A program made the position numbers and the translations under genes. A stretch of 64,000 nucleotides of DNA. Origin: Trichodesmium sp050015995 (lineage in GTDB: Bacteria; Cyanobacteriota; Cyanobacteriia; Cyanobacteriales; Microcoleaceae). Where the stretch lies: positions 1 through 64,000 of the forward strand of contig NZ_JBNHEP010000099.1 of assembly GCF_050015995.1 (NCBI RefSeq), written 5' to 3'. Positions 36,401 to 44,869 of the stretch are shown here, piece by piece (positions within the stretch are counted from its first letter, which is position 1; every line of letters begins with the position of its first letter). The notes under the pieces are model-generated. The model made no database searches. It had not been told where the DNA came from and was given only the letters and a program-made list of their open reading frames with translations.

Positions 36401-36833
36401 AACTATCTAGCAATCCTAAAAATTTACCCTCTCGATCTACTACACCAATAGGTAAACTAGAAGACTCTTGGTTAATCTGCTTTTCAGACTTTTGCTGGAG
36501 ATATGGCCATAATTTTTCAACAGTTAAATCTGCTGGTAAAATTCTCATATTATCCAGTGTCAAAAAACTTACTTCAGATAGAGGTTGTTGCCAATTCCCA
36601 ATAGGAGAATGAGTTAAGTGTGTTGGTTTCTCTGAAAAAGAGACTATATTTATATAAGGAATTAAACTATGCCAGTAAATTAATCCTAGTGGTTGGTGTT
36701 GATAATTTACTACTACTAACTCGTTACATTTTTCTCTACAGAAAATTGACCATACTACCTGTAAATTTTCTGTTTGTAAGCATACAGGTATAGGAGATAT
36801 AAATTTTTTTAAAGTCGTGTAGGATATTAACAT
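33420..36833 (-). CDS. Hybrid histidine kinase with degenerate receivers, upstream of kaiA
   Basis: A 1137-residue sensor kinase. An N-terminal CBS-like region (about 1-150) and a PAS-like region precede HisKA, whose phospho-acceptor His is in ISHELKTPLTAVLG at about 371. The HATPase domain follows (NLLSNALKF, DFGIGIPPDK, GTGLGLVLTQRLARLHGG). A receiver starts at about 653, but its phospho-acceptor site reads LIFINPLLPLLSG, with Asn where Asp is expected. Two further receiver-like regions follow. A Glu/Arg/Gly run (GEGEEREEREEGEEREEG) around 33895-33955 is encoded by an expanded spacer-type repeat. It is divergent from kaiA, 437 bp away, suggesting but not proving a clock connection. Confidence 0.88.
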   Translation of the reverse strand: MLISYTTLKKFISPIPVCLQTENLQVVWSIFCREKCNELVVVNYQHQPLGLIYWHSLIPYINIVSFSEKPTHLTHSPIGNWQQPLSEVSFLTLDNMRILPADLTVEKLWPYLQQKSEKQINQESSSLPIGVVDREGKFLGLLDSLGLLEFLSTIEDLKLNISEPENSPETQQIVTKDLLNQGTVETSSYLCSLIELLEKLPLPLMLQSNDGKVINQNLAWRSQIEKESELIEIVDAVVGLSSKNITQKPTKVKMPDSLTVLRDSVTFSCPAITNRKISPTTLLQERAKIPKSNSASSWCYNTQPDTYVCTCPQKNGQERVWQFSSQQFFELTLVLAQDVTEQHLVAKELQAKNADLIQLNRLKDEFLACISHELKTPLTAVLGLSSLLKEQTLGNLNERQTRYAQLIHQSGRHLMAVVNDILDLTRIETGQMELNPEAVEIRKVCDRALQEALQLQHKHPQGQSSAIFTDSIRAKYTLEIEKGLNIITADELRLRQMLVNLLSNALKFTAADGKMGLKVARWEKWITFTVWDFGIGIPPDKQHLIFQKFQQLENPLSRQFEGTGLGLVLTQRLARLHGGDVTFISQESKGSEFTLILPPTPPLKDLGKEGWKTNDALKDRGFISTEENEVRTKKDSKLPVHNYQLPIINYSSRLVLIVEAVPRFIEDLTNKLTSLGYRVVIARSGTEAVEKARKLQPKLIFINPLLPLLSGWDVLTLLKTDTDTCQIPVVITSTRGEKERGIINGANKFLTLPVERSELEQILTEFTDAASKKQHYQKLVILRLIPGKYNFQQPTTEDSIYEDKFLSLPNEYRIIEADDLAQANLLAKIWQPDVILIEKISNLITPVEFIKNLSQYSTLAGIPLVTLDSETTQAANQVKELSVFPCLAFEKNENNLTETKLDYECLTSALWQVISIAAGMSWLPTILVMDVANIKDLTVPLKNVLSEEAVINLSYFIPGKPGKGEGEEREEREEGEEREEGMDLGNNTFNSPTFSGLISDLEVANQNWKDCEETKLPIDSTQVLVQYIQTSGFKGLIAKSWVEVLQDLENQSVDLLLICLRGNLPPGLDKALSNLDQIITKPPILVLEHFDYQLPKNMTPENLNLVLSKVATKILPSDLSIVDLLEEIKHHLTFSPV

Positions 36834-37270
36834 GACAGTTCGGGTATATAAGCTGAAATATATTCATTAAGGGTATATTGACTAACCGGACTATAATTTA
36901 GGCCATTCAGAACGGAAACCCTTATCCCTACATCTGTCCACAGATAATTAACAATAATTATTAAATTAAGTTAACACCTGGTAGGAAAATCCCGTTGAGC
37001 TTTATAGTTAGCTAAAATTTTGACATTGATGCTAATGATGACAGAATTGAATATTTATGGCAGTATACAGATATAGGATTAATACTCCTCCTTTCAGATA
37101 ATGCTATGTTGGAGGTCTTGTAAGAAAATTCAAAATAATTTTGCTGAACCTATATTCATATATAGCTATATTCTTCATGCTATCCTCCTTTCTCAAACTC
37201 TAGAGGTTGTCTATGTTAATATTTATTACATTATTTGTTGACTTCTTGAATGTAATAAAATTATTTTGTT

Positions 37271-38242
37271 ATGGAGATTTCTCAGATTACAGATTTTCAA
37301 CCTAACCCAGACTTAGCTACTGTATCTAAAATTTTGTCTACTCAACTATCTATCTGTATATATTTGCATGATGATAAATTTGCTACTTCAGTAACCAAGT
37401 TACTGAGTAGAGAGCGCTATCTTATGGCACTAACTAACTCTCGCCGAGAATTTGTCCAGCTTATTGAAGAGAATACTAACATAGATTGTCTCCTATTCCA
37501 AGAGTATTCTGAACTAACTTCTTTGATACATAAGTTACACAATAAATCTATTTTATTACCTGCTGTAATTATCAAACAATCTGAGTCAGAAAATTATCCA
37601 GAAACTCAGGAGTTAGTTAATAATGATTTAACTAAATACAATCCCCAGCAAAAGTATCAAAATTTTATTTACCATCAAGCAGAAATTCCATTATTAACCA
37701 ATCAACTGAGCCAAATAGATTTTTATATTGAGCAGGCAATTCAAAAATTTCTGACACTTTCTCCTGCTAGTTCCTCAAAAGATGAATCTCAAATATTTAG
37801 TCAACAATCTGATGATCATACTAAAAATATACTTCATCAACAGCAACACAGATTATATACAAAATTAAGGGAAAGATTAGGATACCTAGGTGTGTACTAC
37901 AAAAGAAATCCCGCAAATTTTATTAGGAATATGGCTCCAGGGGAGGGCCGTAAGTTTGTAGACCAACTTAAGTTAGAATATCGTCACATTGTTCTCAAAT
38001 ATTTTTCTCAGGATAATTCTCTGAATAATAGAATAGATGAGTTTGTTAACCTATGTTTTTTCTCAGATATTCCTGTAACACAAATTGTAGAAATTCATAT
38101 GGATTTAATGGATGAATTTGCTAAACAACTAAAGTTAGAAGGACGTAGTGAGGAAATGTTGCTGGATTATCGATTAACTCTTATAGATACAATAGCACAC
38201 CTGTGTGAAATGTATCGACGTTCTATTCCTAGAGAATCTTGA
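37271..38242 (+). CDS. kaiA: Circadian clock protein KaiA
   Basis: A 323-residue full-length KaiA. The N-terminal pseudo-receiver domain spans about residues 25-150 (LSICIYLHDDKFATSVTKLL, NIDCLLFQEYSELTSLIHKL). The C-terminal four-helix KaiC-activating domain (about 200-315) contains LGVYYKRNPANFIRNMAPGE, FVNLCFFSDIPVTQIVEIHM and MLLDYRLTLIDTIAHLCEMY. KaiA stimulates KaiC autophosphorylation by binding its C-terminal tail. Many filamentous heterocystous cyanobacteria have only the short C-terminal form, so the long form argues against that group. It precedes kaiB by 333 bp in the same direction, as in other cyanobacteria. The 437-bp leader (36834-37270) is AT-rich and should contain both divergent promoters. 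Confidence 0.95.
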   Translation: MEISQITDFQPNPDLATVSKILSTQLSICIYLHDDKFATSVTKLLSRERYLMALTNSRREFVQLIEENTNIDCLLFQEYSELTSLIHKLHNKSILLPAVIIKQSESENYPETQELVNNDLTKYNPQQKYQNFIYHQAEIPLLTNQLSQIDFYIEQAIQKFLTLSPASSSKDESQIFSQQSDDHTKNILHQQQHRLYTKLRERLGYLGVYYKRNPANFIRNMAPGEGRKFVDQLKLEYRHIVLKYFSQDNSLNNRIDEFVNLCFFSDIPVTQIVEIHMDLMDEFAKQLKLEGRSEEMLLDYRLTLIDTIAHLCEMYRRSIPRES

Positions 38243-38575
38243 GAACTAGATTATTAAATAAAAATTAACTAGCAAAAGATTATAGTAGGCCAATGCTAAT
38301 CTAAATGCTTGTGTAGGAATAGGTAAGTTTAATAACTTCAAGGTATATAAAAAGATAGAAAAATAACTTTTATTTAATTTTAAATTTAGTATCTAAAATC
38401 TGATTTCTGTCTTACTAAGAAGACTTAATACTTTGAGCTGTAAATATATTTAATCAATTAATTAATTCCTAAACAAAAATTATCTGTATTTGATTGAGGT
38501 TAAAGTATTATGAAATCGGCTCTTCATCAAGGAAAAACTATTCAAACAAGCTGAAAAAACTACTTGAGAATAACT

Positions 38576-38890
38576 ATGAGTCCTCTGAAGAAAACCTATG
38601 TTTTGAAGTTATACGTTGCTGGAAATACCCCTAATTCTGTGCGGGCATTAAAAACACTCAAAGAAATTCTTGAACAAGAATTCCAAGGAGTTTATGCCTT
38701 AAAAGTAATAGACGTATTGAAAAATCCTCAGCTAGCAGAAGAAGATAAAATATTGGCTACACCAACTTTATCAAAAATATTACCCCCACCTGTCAGAAAA
38801 ATCATTGGAGATCTTTCAGACCGGGAAAAGGTGTTAATTGGATTGGATCTACTTTATGAAGAACTTAACGAAGAGGAATATAATCTCTAA
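38576..38890 (+). CDS. kaiB: Circadian clock protein KaiB
   Basis: A 104-residue protein, close to the usual 102 residues. I chose the second ATG (38576), giving the conserved start MSPLKKTYVLKLYVAGNTPN; the first ATG four codons upstream has no conservation argument. The fold-switch sequence is intact, with LKVIDVLKNPQLAEEDKILA, TPTLSKILPPPVRKIIGDLS and the acidic tail YEELNEEEYNL. KaiB binds phosphorylated KaiC and sequesters KaiA. In most cyanobacteria kaiC follows within about 100 bp; here 4.4 kb of mobile DNA intervenes. Confidence 0.96.
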   Translation: MSPLKKTYVLKLYVAGNTPNSVRALKTLKEILEQEFQGVYALKVIDVLKNPQLAEEDKILATPTLSKILPPPVRKIIGDLSDREKVLIGLDLLYEELNEEEYNL

Positions 38891-39147
38891 TACCAATTTA
38901 ATAAAATGTTGCTATATTAGCTTTCTTGGTAGGATTCAGCAGTCATAATTCAGGATATAATAATTCATAATATTTATTTTAGATTAGAGTCAAATATGGC
39001 AAAAATTGAAGAAAAAACAATCTCTTAGAGTATAAGATTTTTTTAGCCAACAGCATAATTTGATTTATAGCCCCTAACTTGGCAGTAATTCTCTTAAGAT
39101 TTTTATCCCAACTTTACTTTCAATAATTAATAATTAATTATTAATTA

Positions 39148-39409
39148 TTACCTCTTCTTTTTAATAAAAGGATTGGTTAAAAAGAATTTTTTTGTTATCT
39201 TGGTCGATTGGATATGGCGCACTTCGGAGCGGCTCTGAAAGAGCGGGAAACTTAGCCATCCCATCCTACTCCATACTCCGAAACGACAGCTCTCTTGGTC
39301 GATTGAGGCTAGCGAGGAAACCTCGCCATCCCATCCTACGGAATGCTGCGCAAACGACCGCTTTTTTCTCCTTGACAAGGAGAAGCTTTAAACCTTAATT
39401 TTTAGGTAA
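39148..39409. repeat. TTACC-family miniature element, carrying an insert
   Basis: Begins TTACCTCTTCTTTTTAATAA and ends GAAGCTTTAAACCTTAATTT followed by TTAGGTAA, matching both halves of the family defined at 59029-59113 and 63907-64000. About 160 bp (roughly 39199-39365) has been inserted in the middle. The insert is itself a diverged tandem duplication, since CTTGGTCGATTG and CCATCCCATCCTAC each occur twice. Bases 38891-39147 hold no gene. Confidence 0.7.
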
Positions 39410-39587
39410 AATCAAGATTGGGCAAAACATTATCCCATAGTGGAGCAAACTATAATGCTAGGATAGATACCCTAGTACGCCTCGGTCGATAGAGAAAACT
39501 GGGGCCAACTAAATTAGGCTAGTAGACTCCGGCGTGAGTTCAATTACCATTTATTTTGGCTCTATAAAGACTGAGTAATAAGTGCTG

Positions 39588-39632
39588 ATTGACATCCTCC
39601 CGACGCTGCTCTAGGAGAGAGCGTGGGATTCC
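39588..39632 (-). other. IS200/IS605-type right end
   Basis: On the minus strand: GGAATCCCACGCTCTCTCCT, then AGAGCAGCGTCGGGAGGATGTCAAT in two parts. It overlaps the end of the tnpB remnant (its stop codon is at 39611-39613) and contains a hairpin (GCTCTCTCC/GGAG-type pairing plus CGTCGGGAGG). The same terminal word GTCGGGAGGATGTCAAT recurs inverted at 39968-39988. Bases 39410-39587 hold only unassigned sequence. Confidence 0.65.
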
Positions 39633-39939
39633 TTAACATCACTGTTAGGGGCTTTCTGTTTTATAGCACCCGCCTTCCGAGATTTACTCTCTTCAGGTCT
39701 TACAGTCGCTCCTAAAGACTTGCCAGCCCGGTCTTGGGGGTCTCCCCCATGAGCGACTGGCGCTGACACTGCGAGTCCCGCAGCCAAAATATTTACCGAA
39801 GCGTTAATGTCGCGGTCATGGTGACTACCACACTCTGGGCAATCCCACTCCCTGATATTTAGAGGTAACTTCTCAAGGATATGCCCGCAATTAGAGCAAC
39901 ATTTAGAACTAGGAAAATATCGGTCAATTTTTATTGATG

Positions 39940-39988
39940 GACGGGAATCCCGCGCTGTACCGCAGGTCAGCGTCGGGAGGATGTCAAT
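39940..39988 (+). repeat. Solo palindromic IS200/IS605 end (PATE-like) inside tnpB
   Basis: GGACGGGAATCCCGCGCTGT, then ACCGCAGG, then TCAGCGTCGGGAGGATGTCA and AT. It splits the tnpB remnant between the codons for YGRR and IKIDRYFPS. Its terminal word matches the right end at 39588-39632 but on the opposite strand, so it is a separately inserted end rather than an internal duplication. Palindrome-associated elements mobilised by TnpA in trans are known in other prokaryotes; the comparison is inference. Confidence 0.65.
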
Positions 39989-40197
39989 AACCTACGTCCA
40001 TACCAATCAGCTTTGTATTCTAATTGCCTGACTAATTCTCCCCAGTTGGTATCACTTATTGCTTTTGCTAACTTATGATTTTTGACCATATTCTTTACTG
40101 CTAAATCCTCAACTACTATCGTTTGGTTTTCTCTAATTAATTGAGTAGTTAGCTTATGGGCTTCAATAATTAATGATTAATAATGAATAATTAATAA

Positions 40198-40403
40198 TTA
40201 CCTCTCCTTGAAAACGGATAGGATTGACTAATCATGAAAATTTTTATTAGACATCTCCGATAATCAAAAATTAAATCAATTATCTCGTATAAATTATCAA
40301 TTCTTTCTCCCTGCTCCCTGCTCCCTGCTCCCTGCTCCCTCTTTTCCGGAGCTATTTATTATCCCCTTAAAAGGGGAGGCTTTAAACCAAAATTTTTCGG
40401 TAA
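40198..40403. repeat. TTACC-family miniature element containing another element
   Basis: Starts TTACCTCTCCTTGAAAACGG and ends GGGGAGGCTTTAAACCAAAA followed by TTTTTCGGTAA, i.e. the complete family outline with GGTAA end. The middle is occupied by a TAGACATCTCC-family element at about 40248-40357. Removing that leaves about 96 bp, close to the 85-95 bp of uninterrupted copies. The whole block interrupts tnpB. Confidence 0.8.
40248..40357. repeat. TAGACATCTCC-family miniature element, nested copy
   Basis: Starts TAGACATCTCCGATAATCAA and runs through TAAATCAATTATCTCG and four copies of CTCCCTG to CTTTTCCGGAGCTATTTA. It aligns with 81-184 along its length. The right end is less conserved than the left. 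It lies entirely within the TTACC-family element. Confidence 0.75.
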
Positions 40404-42035
40404 TCAAGCCTTGAATCTTTAATCTTCGCATGTATCCTGGCTACTTTCAGTCGTGCTTTTTGATAGTTATTTGACCATGAAGTTTTCCTACACAGAGACT
40501 TTTGAGTTAACCTCAGTTTTCTGTATAGCTTGTTCAGATTTTTAGGGTTAGCAACTTTTTCTCCATCACTTGTAGTTAAGAGACTGGTAATTCCTAAGTC
40601 AATACCTATCTGTATTCTTAACTAGCTTTAGATTTAAATCTCTAGGGTCATTAATTCTCAGAGATACAGACCATCTACCAGACGGGTCAAGTTTTACAGT
40701 GATTGTACTGGGTACACAATTTTGTGGCAGTTGTCTACTCCATTTAATAGGTAATGCTTCAGAACATTTAGCTAAATAGACTTGACCATTTCTCTACTTA
40801 AATGCCGACTTTCTAAACTCAGCACTACCCCCTGAACGTTTTTTCTTAAAATTAAGATATTTGGCACGCCCATTAAAAAAGTTAGTAAAAGCACTTTCCA
40901 AATGCCTTAAGCCTTGCTGCAATGGTAAACTACTTACTCTGTTAAGAAAATCTAAATCCTCCTGCTTTTTCCCAGAAGTAAGCATGGCCGAAGTTTGCTT
41001 GTAACTCACTCGCTCTTTGTTATCATACCAAGCTTGAGTTCTAGCAGCCAAAGCTTTGTTGTAGACTAAACACACGCAGCCCAAAGTTTTCCGCAACATA
41101 CTTTCCTGTTCAGAAGTTGGGTAAAATCTAAATTTGTAGGCTTTTTCAACCATCCTTTGTTACTTTTCAAATATACATTTTGACAGATTATGTGTCAAAC
41201 TGCAACATTGACTGGCATTCCCATACAGCGCTACCCTACGGAAGAGCGCGGGTATAAAAGCCAACATTAAGATAAAAATAGTAGTGGACTGTTTCATCTT
41301 AAATGTTGCAATAGATGTAGGTTGGGTTTAGGGACGTAGCAAGATCCCGTAAGAGTAACCCAACAAAAATCTTTCTCCCCCTACTTCCCTACTCCCCCAC
41401 TCCCCTATTCCTCTAATCCCTATGCTTTTTAAGTTGAAACAGTTCTGTAGGTATATTCTCGCCCTAGTCTACTACTAGACAGTGCGAAGTTCTTTGAATA
41501 ACTATTGCTAGCTAAGGCTTTCAGCAACTCAAGCTTAGAAACTATCCATTCATACCTGTAGGTGCTGTAAGCCCTTTCCAGTAAGACTTTCAGTCAGATA
41601 AGCAAATCGTTTTTTAGAAGAACTTTGTACTCTCCAGTCTACTAGTTTGTTAGTTTTATTGAATGGCGAAACTTTTTAATCATTACTTCTAGTAGAGATA
41701 ATTGATTTTAAGGTAAGTCGCGCGAAATTAGGAAACCGAGTCAGTATTCCAACCATTTCCATGGCTGCTTATTGCCTTTTGTAGAGAGAGGAGCGTTCCT
41801 CACAGAAGAGATACCTCTTGCAAAGAAGAGTTAACGCTAACAAGCTGGGGAGAACTTCAAATTAACTTTAGCTTAATCAGCGAGAAGCCCCGCGCTCTAA
41901 CCCAAAGGAGTGGGAGTCGTATGGGAGAACCGAGCTTACCCTTGGGGTGTCGATCCATCGAAGACAAGCAACACCGTTATCTACCATTGTCGGGATTTTT
42001 GCTATAATCCTTTATAGCGAATTCAATTTATCCTA

Positions 42036-43115
42036 ATGCTAAAGGTAGTCAAAGTCAGGTTGTACCCAAACAAAGAACAAAAGCAAGCCCTAGAGCAATC
42101 CTTTGGGAATTGCCGATGGCTTTGGAATTGGGGACTTGATTTGATGAACCGGACTTATAAAGACACAGGAAAGGGTCTTTCTAGCTATGACGTTAAAAAG
42201 ATGCTTACTTGGCTAAAAAAGGATCATGAGTGGCTGGCACTTACCTATTCGCAATGCCTCCAAGAAGTCTGTATTAACCTTGGTACTACCTTCAACAACT
42301 TTTTCGAGAAGATAGCTAGATACCCTGATTTTAAGTCGAAACATGGTAAGCAGTCAATCCAATACCCTCAAAATGTCCAGGTGAAAGGAAAAACCCTAAA
42401 ACTTCCAAAAATAGGTGAGGTGAAAGCGATTTTTCATCAAATGTTTGAGGGTAAGATTAAAATAGTCACCGTCAGTAAGAATCGCTGCGACAAATATTAT
42501 GCCTCTATCTTGTTTAACTATGGAAAAGAAAAGCCAGAGGCTTCTACTGAAGGTAGAGCTATAGGTATCGACCTGGGTTTAACTCACTTGGCAATTACCA
42601 GCGATGGTTCAAAGTACGATAACCCTAGGTGGCTGAATAAGCACGAGCAGAATCTAAAAATTAAGCAGCAGCAGCTTTCGAGAAAGCAAAAGGGTTCTAA
42701 TAATCCCTCGAAAGCTCGTAAAAAAGTAGCTCGTTGCAGAGAAGATTTTCTGCACAAACTATCGCGTAGGATAGTAGACAAGAACCAAGTCCTGTGTGTT
42801 GAGAATCTTCACATTAAGGGAATCCTGAAAAACCACAACTTGGCTTACCGCTTTAGCCAAGTTGGTTGGGGAATGTTCTGCACAATGCTGAAGTATAAAG
42901 CAGAACAAGGAGGAAAGGTTTATTTAGAAGTAGATAGGTTTTTCCCTAGTTCTAAGACTTGTAACGTATGCTTAAACCAAGTTAAAAATCTGTCGCTTGA
43001 TGTCCGAACCTGGAGTTGTCCTAGCTGTCAAACTCACCACGACCAGGACATCAACGCTGCAATCAACCTCCGGGGAGAGGGACTACGAATTTTGACCTGT
43101 GGGACGCGGGGCTAA
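42036..43115 (+). CDS. tnpB: TnpB RNA-guided nuclease (IS200/IS605 type), apparently intact
   Basis: A 359-residue complete TnpB. The N-terminal helical region begins MLKVVKVRLYPNKEQKQALE. RuvC-like catalytic residues are intact: Asp in GIDLGLTHLAITSDG, Glu in VENLHIKG and Asp in DQDINAAINL. The zinc ribbon has CNVCLNQ and CPSCQTHH. TnpB cuts DNA guided by an RNA (omegaRNA) made from the 3' end of its own element, favouring element retention. No tnpA is adjacent. It lies between kaiB and kaiC in the same direction as both, so transcription may read through. The region 41160-42035 upstream contains GC-rich repeat and probable left-end sequence but no further gene. Confidence 0.92.
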   Translation: MLKVVKVRLYPNKEQKQALEQSFGNCRWLWNWGLDLMNRTYKDTGKGLSSYDVKKMLTWLKKDHEWLALTYSQCLQEVCINLGTTFNNFFEKIARYPDFKSKHGKQSIQYPQNVQVKGKTLKLPKIGEVKAIFHQMFEGKIKIVTVSKNRCDKYYASILFNYGKEKPEASTEGRAIGIDLGLTHLAITSDGSKYDNPRWLNKHEQNLKIKQQQLSRKQKGSNNPSKARKKVARCREDFLHKLSRRIVDKNQVLCVENLHIKGILKNHNLAYRFSQVGWGMFCTMLKYKAEQGGKVYLEVDRFFPSSKTCNVCLNQVKNLSLDVRTWSCPSCQTHHDQDINAAINLRGEGLRILTCGTRG

Positions 43116-43233
43116 GCCTACTGCCCAGATGTTAAGACCAAATCGTAGAGGACGAAAGAAATCTACGGTAAGGCATTCTGTTGGGTAGGAAGCCCGTGCT
43201 GTATGTGTAGAGCATCAGTACCGGGTAGTTCAC
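43050..43233 (+). ncRNA. Probable omegaRNA and right end of the TnpB element
   Basis: The segment runs from the tnpB 3' end through TAAGACCAAATCGTAGAGGA and TCTACGGTAAGGC to a terminal hairpin in which CCCGTGCTG faces CATCAGTACCGGG, and then GTAGTTCAC. In IS200/IS605 elements the guide scaffold covers the end of tnpB and the right-end hairpin, with the guide read from flanking DNA. The start is approximate. The predicted guide would come from bases just after 43233, i.e. the kaiC leader. Confidence 0.6.
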
Positions 43234-43309
43234 TATTGTGTGATATAAATTTTCAGGGTATATATCAGGAACCCCTAGCAAAATTTTTTCTAATTTTAAA
43301 TTAAAAGAT

Positions 43310-44869
43310 ATGAATCAAAATAGTGAGTCTATTAAAAAGGACAGAATAGCAACGGTAGGAGTCGAGAAAATTAAAACCATGATTGAGGGGTTTGACGACA
43401 TCAGTCATGGAGGAATGCCAGTTGGCAGAACAACATTAGTGAGTGGTACATCTGGAACTGGTAAAACATTGTTTGCTATTCAATTTCTTTACAATGGAAT
43501 TACCTATTTTGATGAGCCAGGAGTATTTGTAACTTTTGAAGAATCTCCCCATGATATTATTAAAAATGCCTACAGCTTTGGTTGGAATTTACAGAAATTA
43601 GTTGATGATGGGAAATTATTCATATTAGACGCTTCTCCTGACCCAGAGGGACAAGATATAGTTGGCAATTTTGACTTATCTGCTTTGATAGAAAGAATTC
43701 AATATGCTATTCGTAAGTATAAAGCTAGAAGAGTTTCTATTGATTCAGTAACTGCTGTATTTCAACAATACGATGCTGCTTCGGTAGTCAGAAGAGAAAT
43801 ATTTCGTTTAGTTGCACGACTCAAACAAGTTGGGGCAACGACTATTATGACTACAGAAAGAGTAGAAGAATATGGCCCTGTAGCTAGATTTGGGGTAGAA
43901 GAGTTTGTCTCTGATAATGTTGTTATTGTGCGTAATGCTCTGGAAGGTGAACGTAGACGTCGGACAATAGAAATATTGAAACTTAGGGGTACAACCCACA
44001 TGAAAGGGGAATATCCATTTACTATTACTAATGATGGTGTAAATATATTCCCTCTAGGGGCGATGCGATTAACTCAGCGTTCTTCTAATGTTAGGGTTTC
44101 CTCTGGGGATGAGATTCTCGATAAAATGTGTGGTGGTGGTTTCTTTAAAGATTCAATTATATTAGCAACTGGCGCTACAGGTACAGGAAAAACTCTTTTA
44201 GTAAGTAAATTTATAGAAAATGGTTGTATAAATAATGAACCTGCGATGCTTTTTGCCTATGAAGAATCCAGGGCTCAATTGTTCCGTAATGCCTCTTCTT
44301 GGGGTATAGATTTTGAAGAACTAGAAAAAAGAGGACTATTAAGAATTCTGTGTACTTACCCAGAATCATCAGGTTTAGAAGACCACCTACAAATTATTAA
44401 ATCAGAAATTGCTGATTTTAAACCATCTAGAATAGCTATTGACTCTTTATCTGCTTTGGCAAGAGGAGTAAGTAATAATGCTTTTAGACAATTTGTCATT
44501 GGGGTGACAGGTTTTGCCAAGCAAGAAGAAATAACGGGCTTTTTTACTAACACTACCGATCAGTTTATGGGGTCTAATTCTATTACAGATTCCCATATTT
44601 CTACTATTACTGATACAATTCTGATGCTTCAATATGTAGAAATTCGTGGCGAAATGTCTCGCGCTATTAATGTCTTTAAAATGCGTGGTTCATGGCATGA
44701 TAAAGGTATTAGAGAATATACAATTACAGCCCAAGGTCCTGATATAAAAGACTCCTTCCGTAGCTATGAAGGAATTATTAGTGGTTCTCCAACTCGAATT
44801 ACAGTTAATGAGAAAAGTGAGTTGTCTAGAATTATTCAGGGAGTTCAAGAAAAGACAACAGATGAATAA
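43310..44869 (+). CDS. kaiC: Circadian clock ATPase/kinase KaiC
   Basis: A 519-residue double RecA-like ATPase, the core of the cyanobacterial clock. CI: Walker A GTSGTGKT (46-53) and the catalytic Glu77-Glu78 in VTFEESP. CII: Walker A GATGTGKT (288-295) and Glu318-Glu319. The phosphorylation residues Ser431 and Thr432 (HISTIT) and Thr426 are all in place, at the same numbers as in Synechococcus elongatus. The C-terminal tail that KaiA binds follows. The protein therefore looks fully functional. Only 76 bp separate it from the right end of a TnpB element, and no kaiB lies immediately upstream, so its promoter must lie in or past the mobile DNA. Confidence 0.97.
   Translation: MNQNSESIKKDRIATVGVEKIKTMIEGFDDISHGGMPVGRTTLVSGTSGTGKTLFAIQFLYNGITYFDEPGVFVTFEESPHDIIKNAYSFGWNLQKLVDDGKLFILDASPDPEGQDIVGNFDLSALIERIQYAIRKYKARRVSIDSVTAVFQQYDAASVVRREIFRLVARLKQVGATTIMTTERVEEYGPVARFGVEEFVSDNVVIVRNALEGERRRRTIEILKLRGTTHMKGEYPFTITNDGVNIFPLGAMRLTQRSSNVRVSSGDEILDKMCGGGFFKDSIILATGATGTGKTLLVSKFIENGCINNEPAMLFAYEESRAQLFRNASSWGIDFEELEKRGLLRILCTYPESSGLEDHLQIIKSEIADFKPSRIAIDSLSALARGVSNNAFRQFVIGVTGFAKQEEITGFFTNTTDQFMGSNSITDSHISTITDTILMLQYVEIRGEMSRAINVFKMRGSWHDKGIREYTITAQGPDIKDSFRSYEGIISGSPTRITVNEKSELSRIIQGVQEKTTDE

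Larger units (their letters stand above)
39611..41153 (-). pseudogene. tnpB: TnpB remnant broken by nested repeat insertions
   Basis: The pieces read in order from 41153 down. The N-terminus is MVEKAYKFRFYPTSEQESML (40794-41153). A decayed middle follows (LPIKWSRQLPQNCVPSTITV; YQKARLKVARIHAKIKDSRL near 40410-40450). Then a ~206-bp TTACC-family element interrupts (40198-40403). After it come AHKLTTQLIRENQTIVVEDL, AVKNMVKNHKLAKAISDTNW and GELVRQLEYKADWYGRR (to about 39990). A ~50-bp palindromic insert (39940-39988) precedes IKIDRYFPSSKCCSNCGHIL and the final CPECGSHHDRDINASVN, with the stop at 39611. Stops also occur in the middle region, so it is non-functional. Confidence 0.88.

Noticed and set aside
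39148..39398. Overlapping frames on both strands in the 39.2-39.4 kb block
   Set aside because: The DNA is a duplicated insert in a miniature element; neither frame has a family-like sequence.
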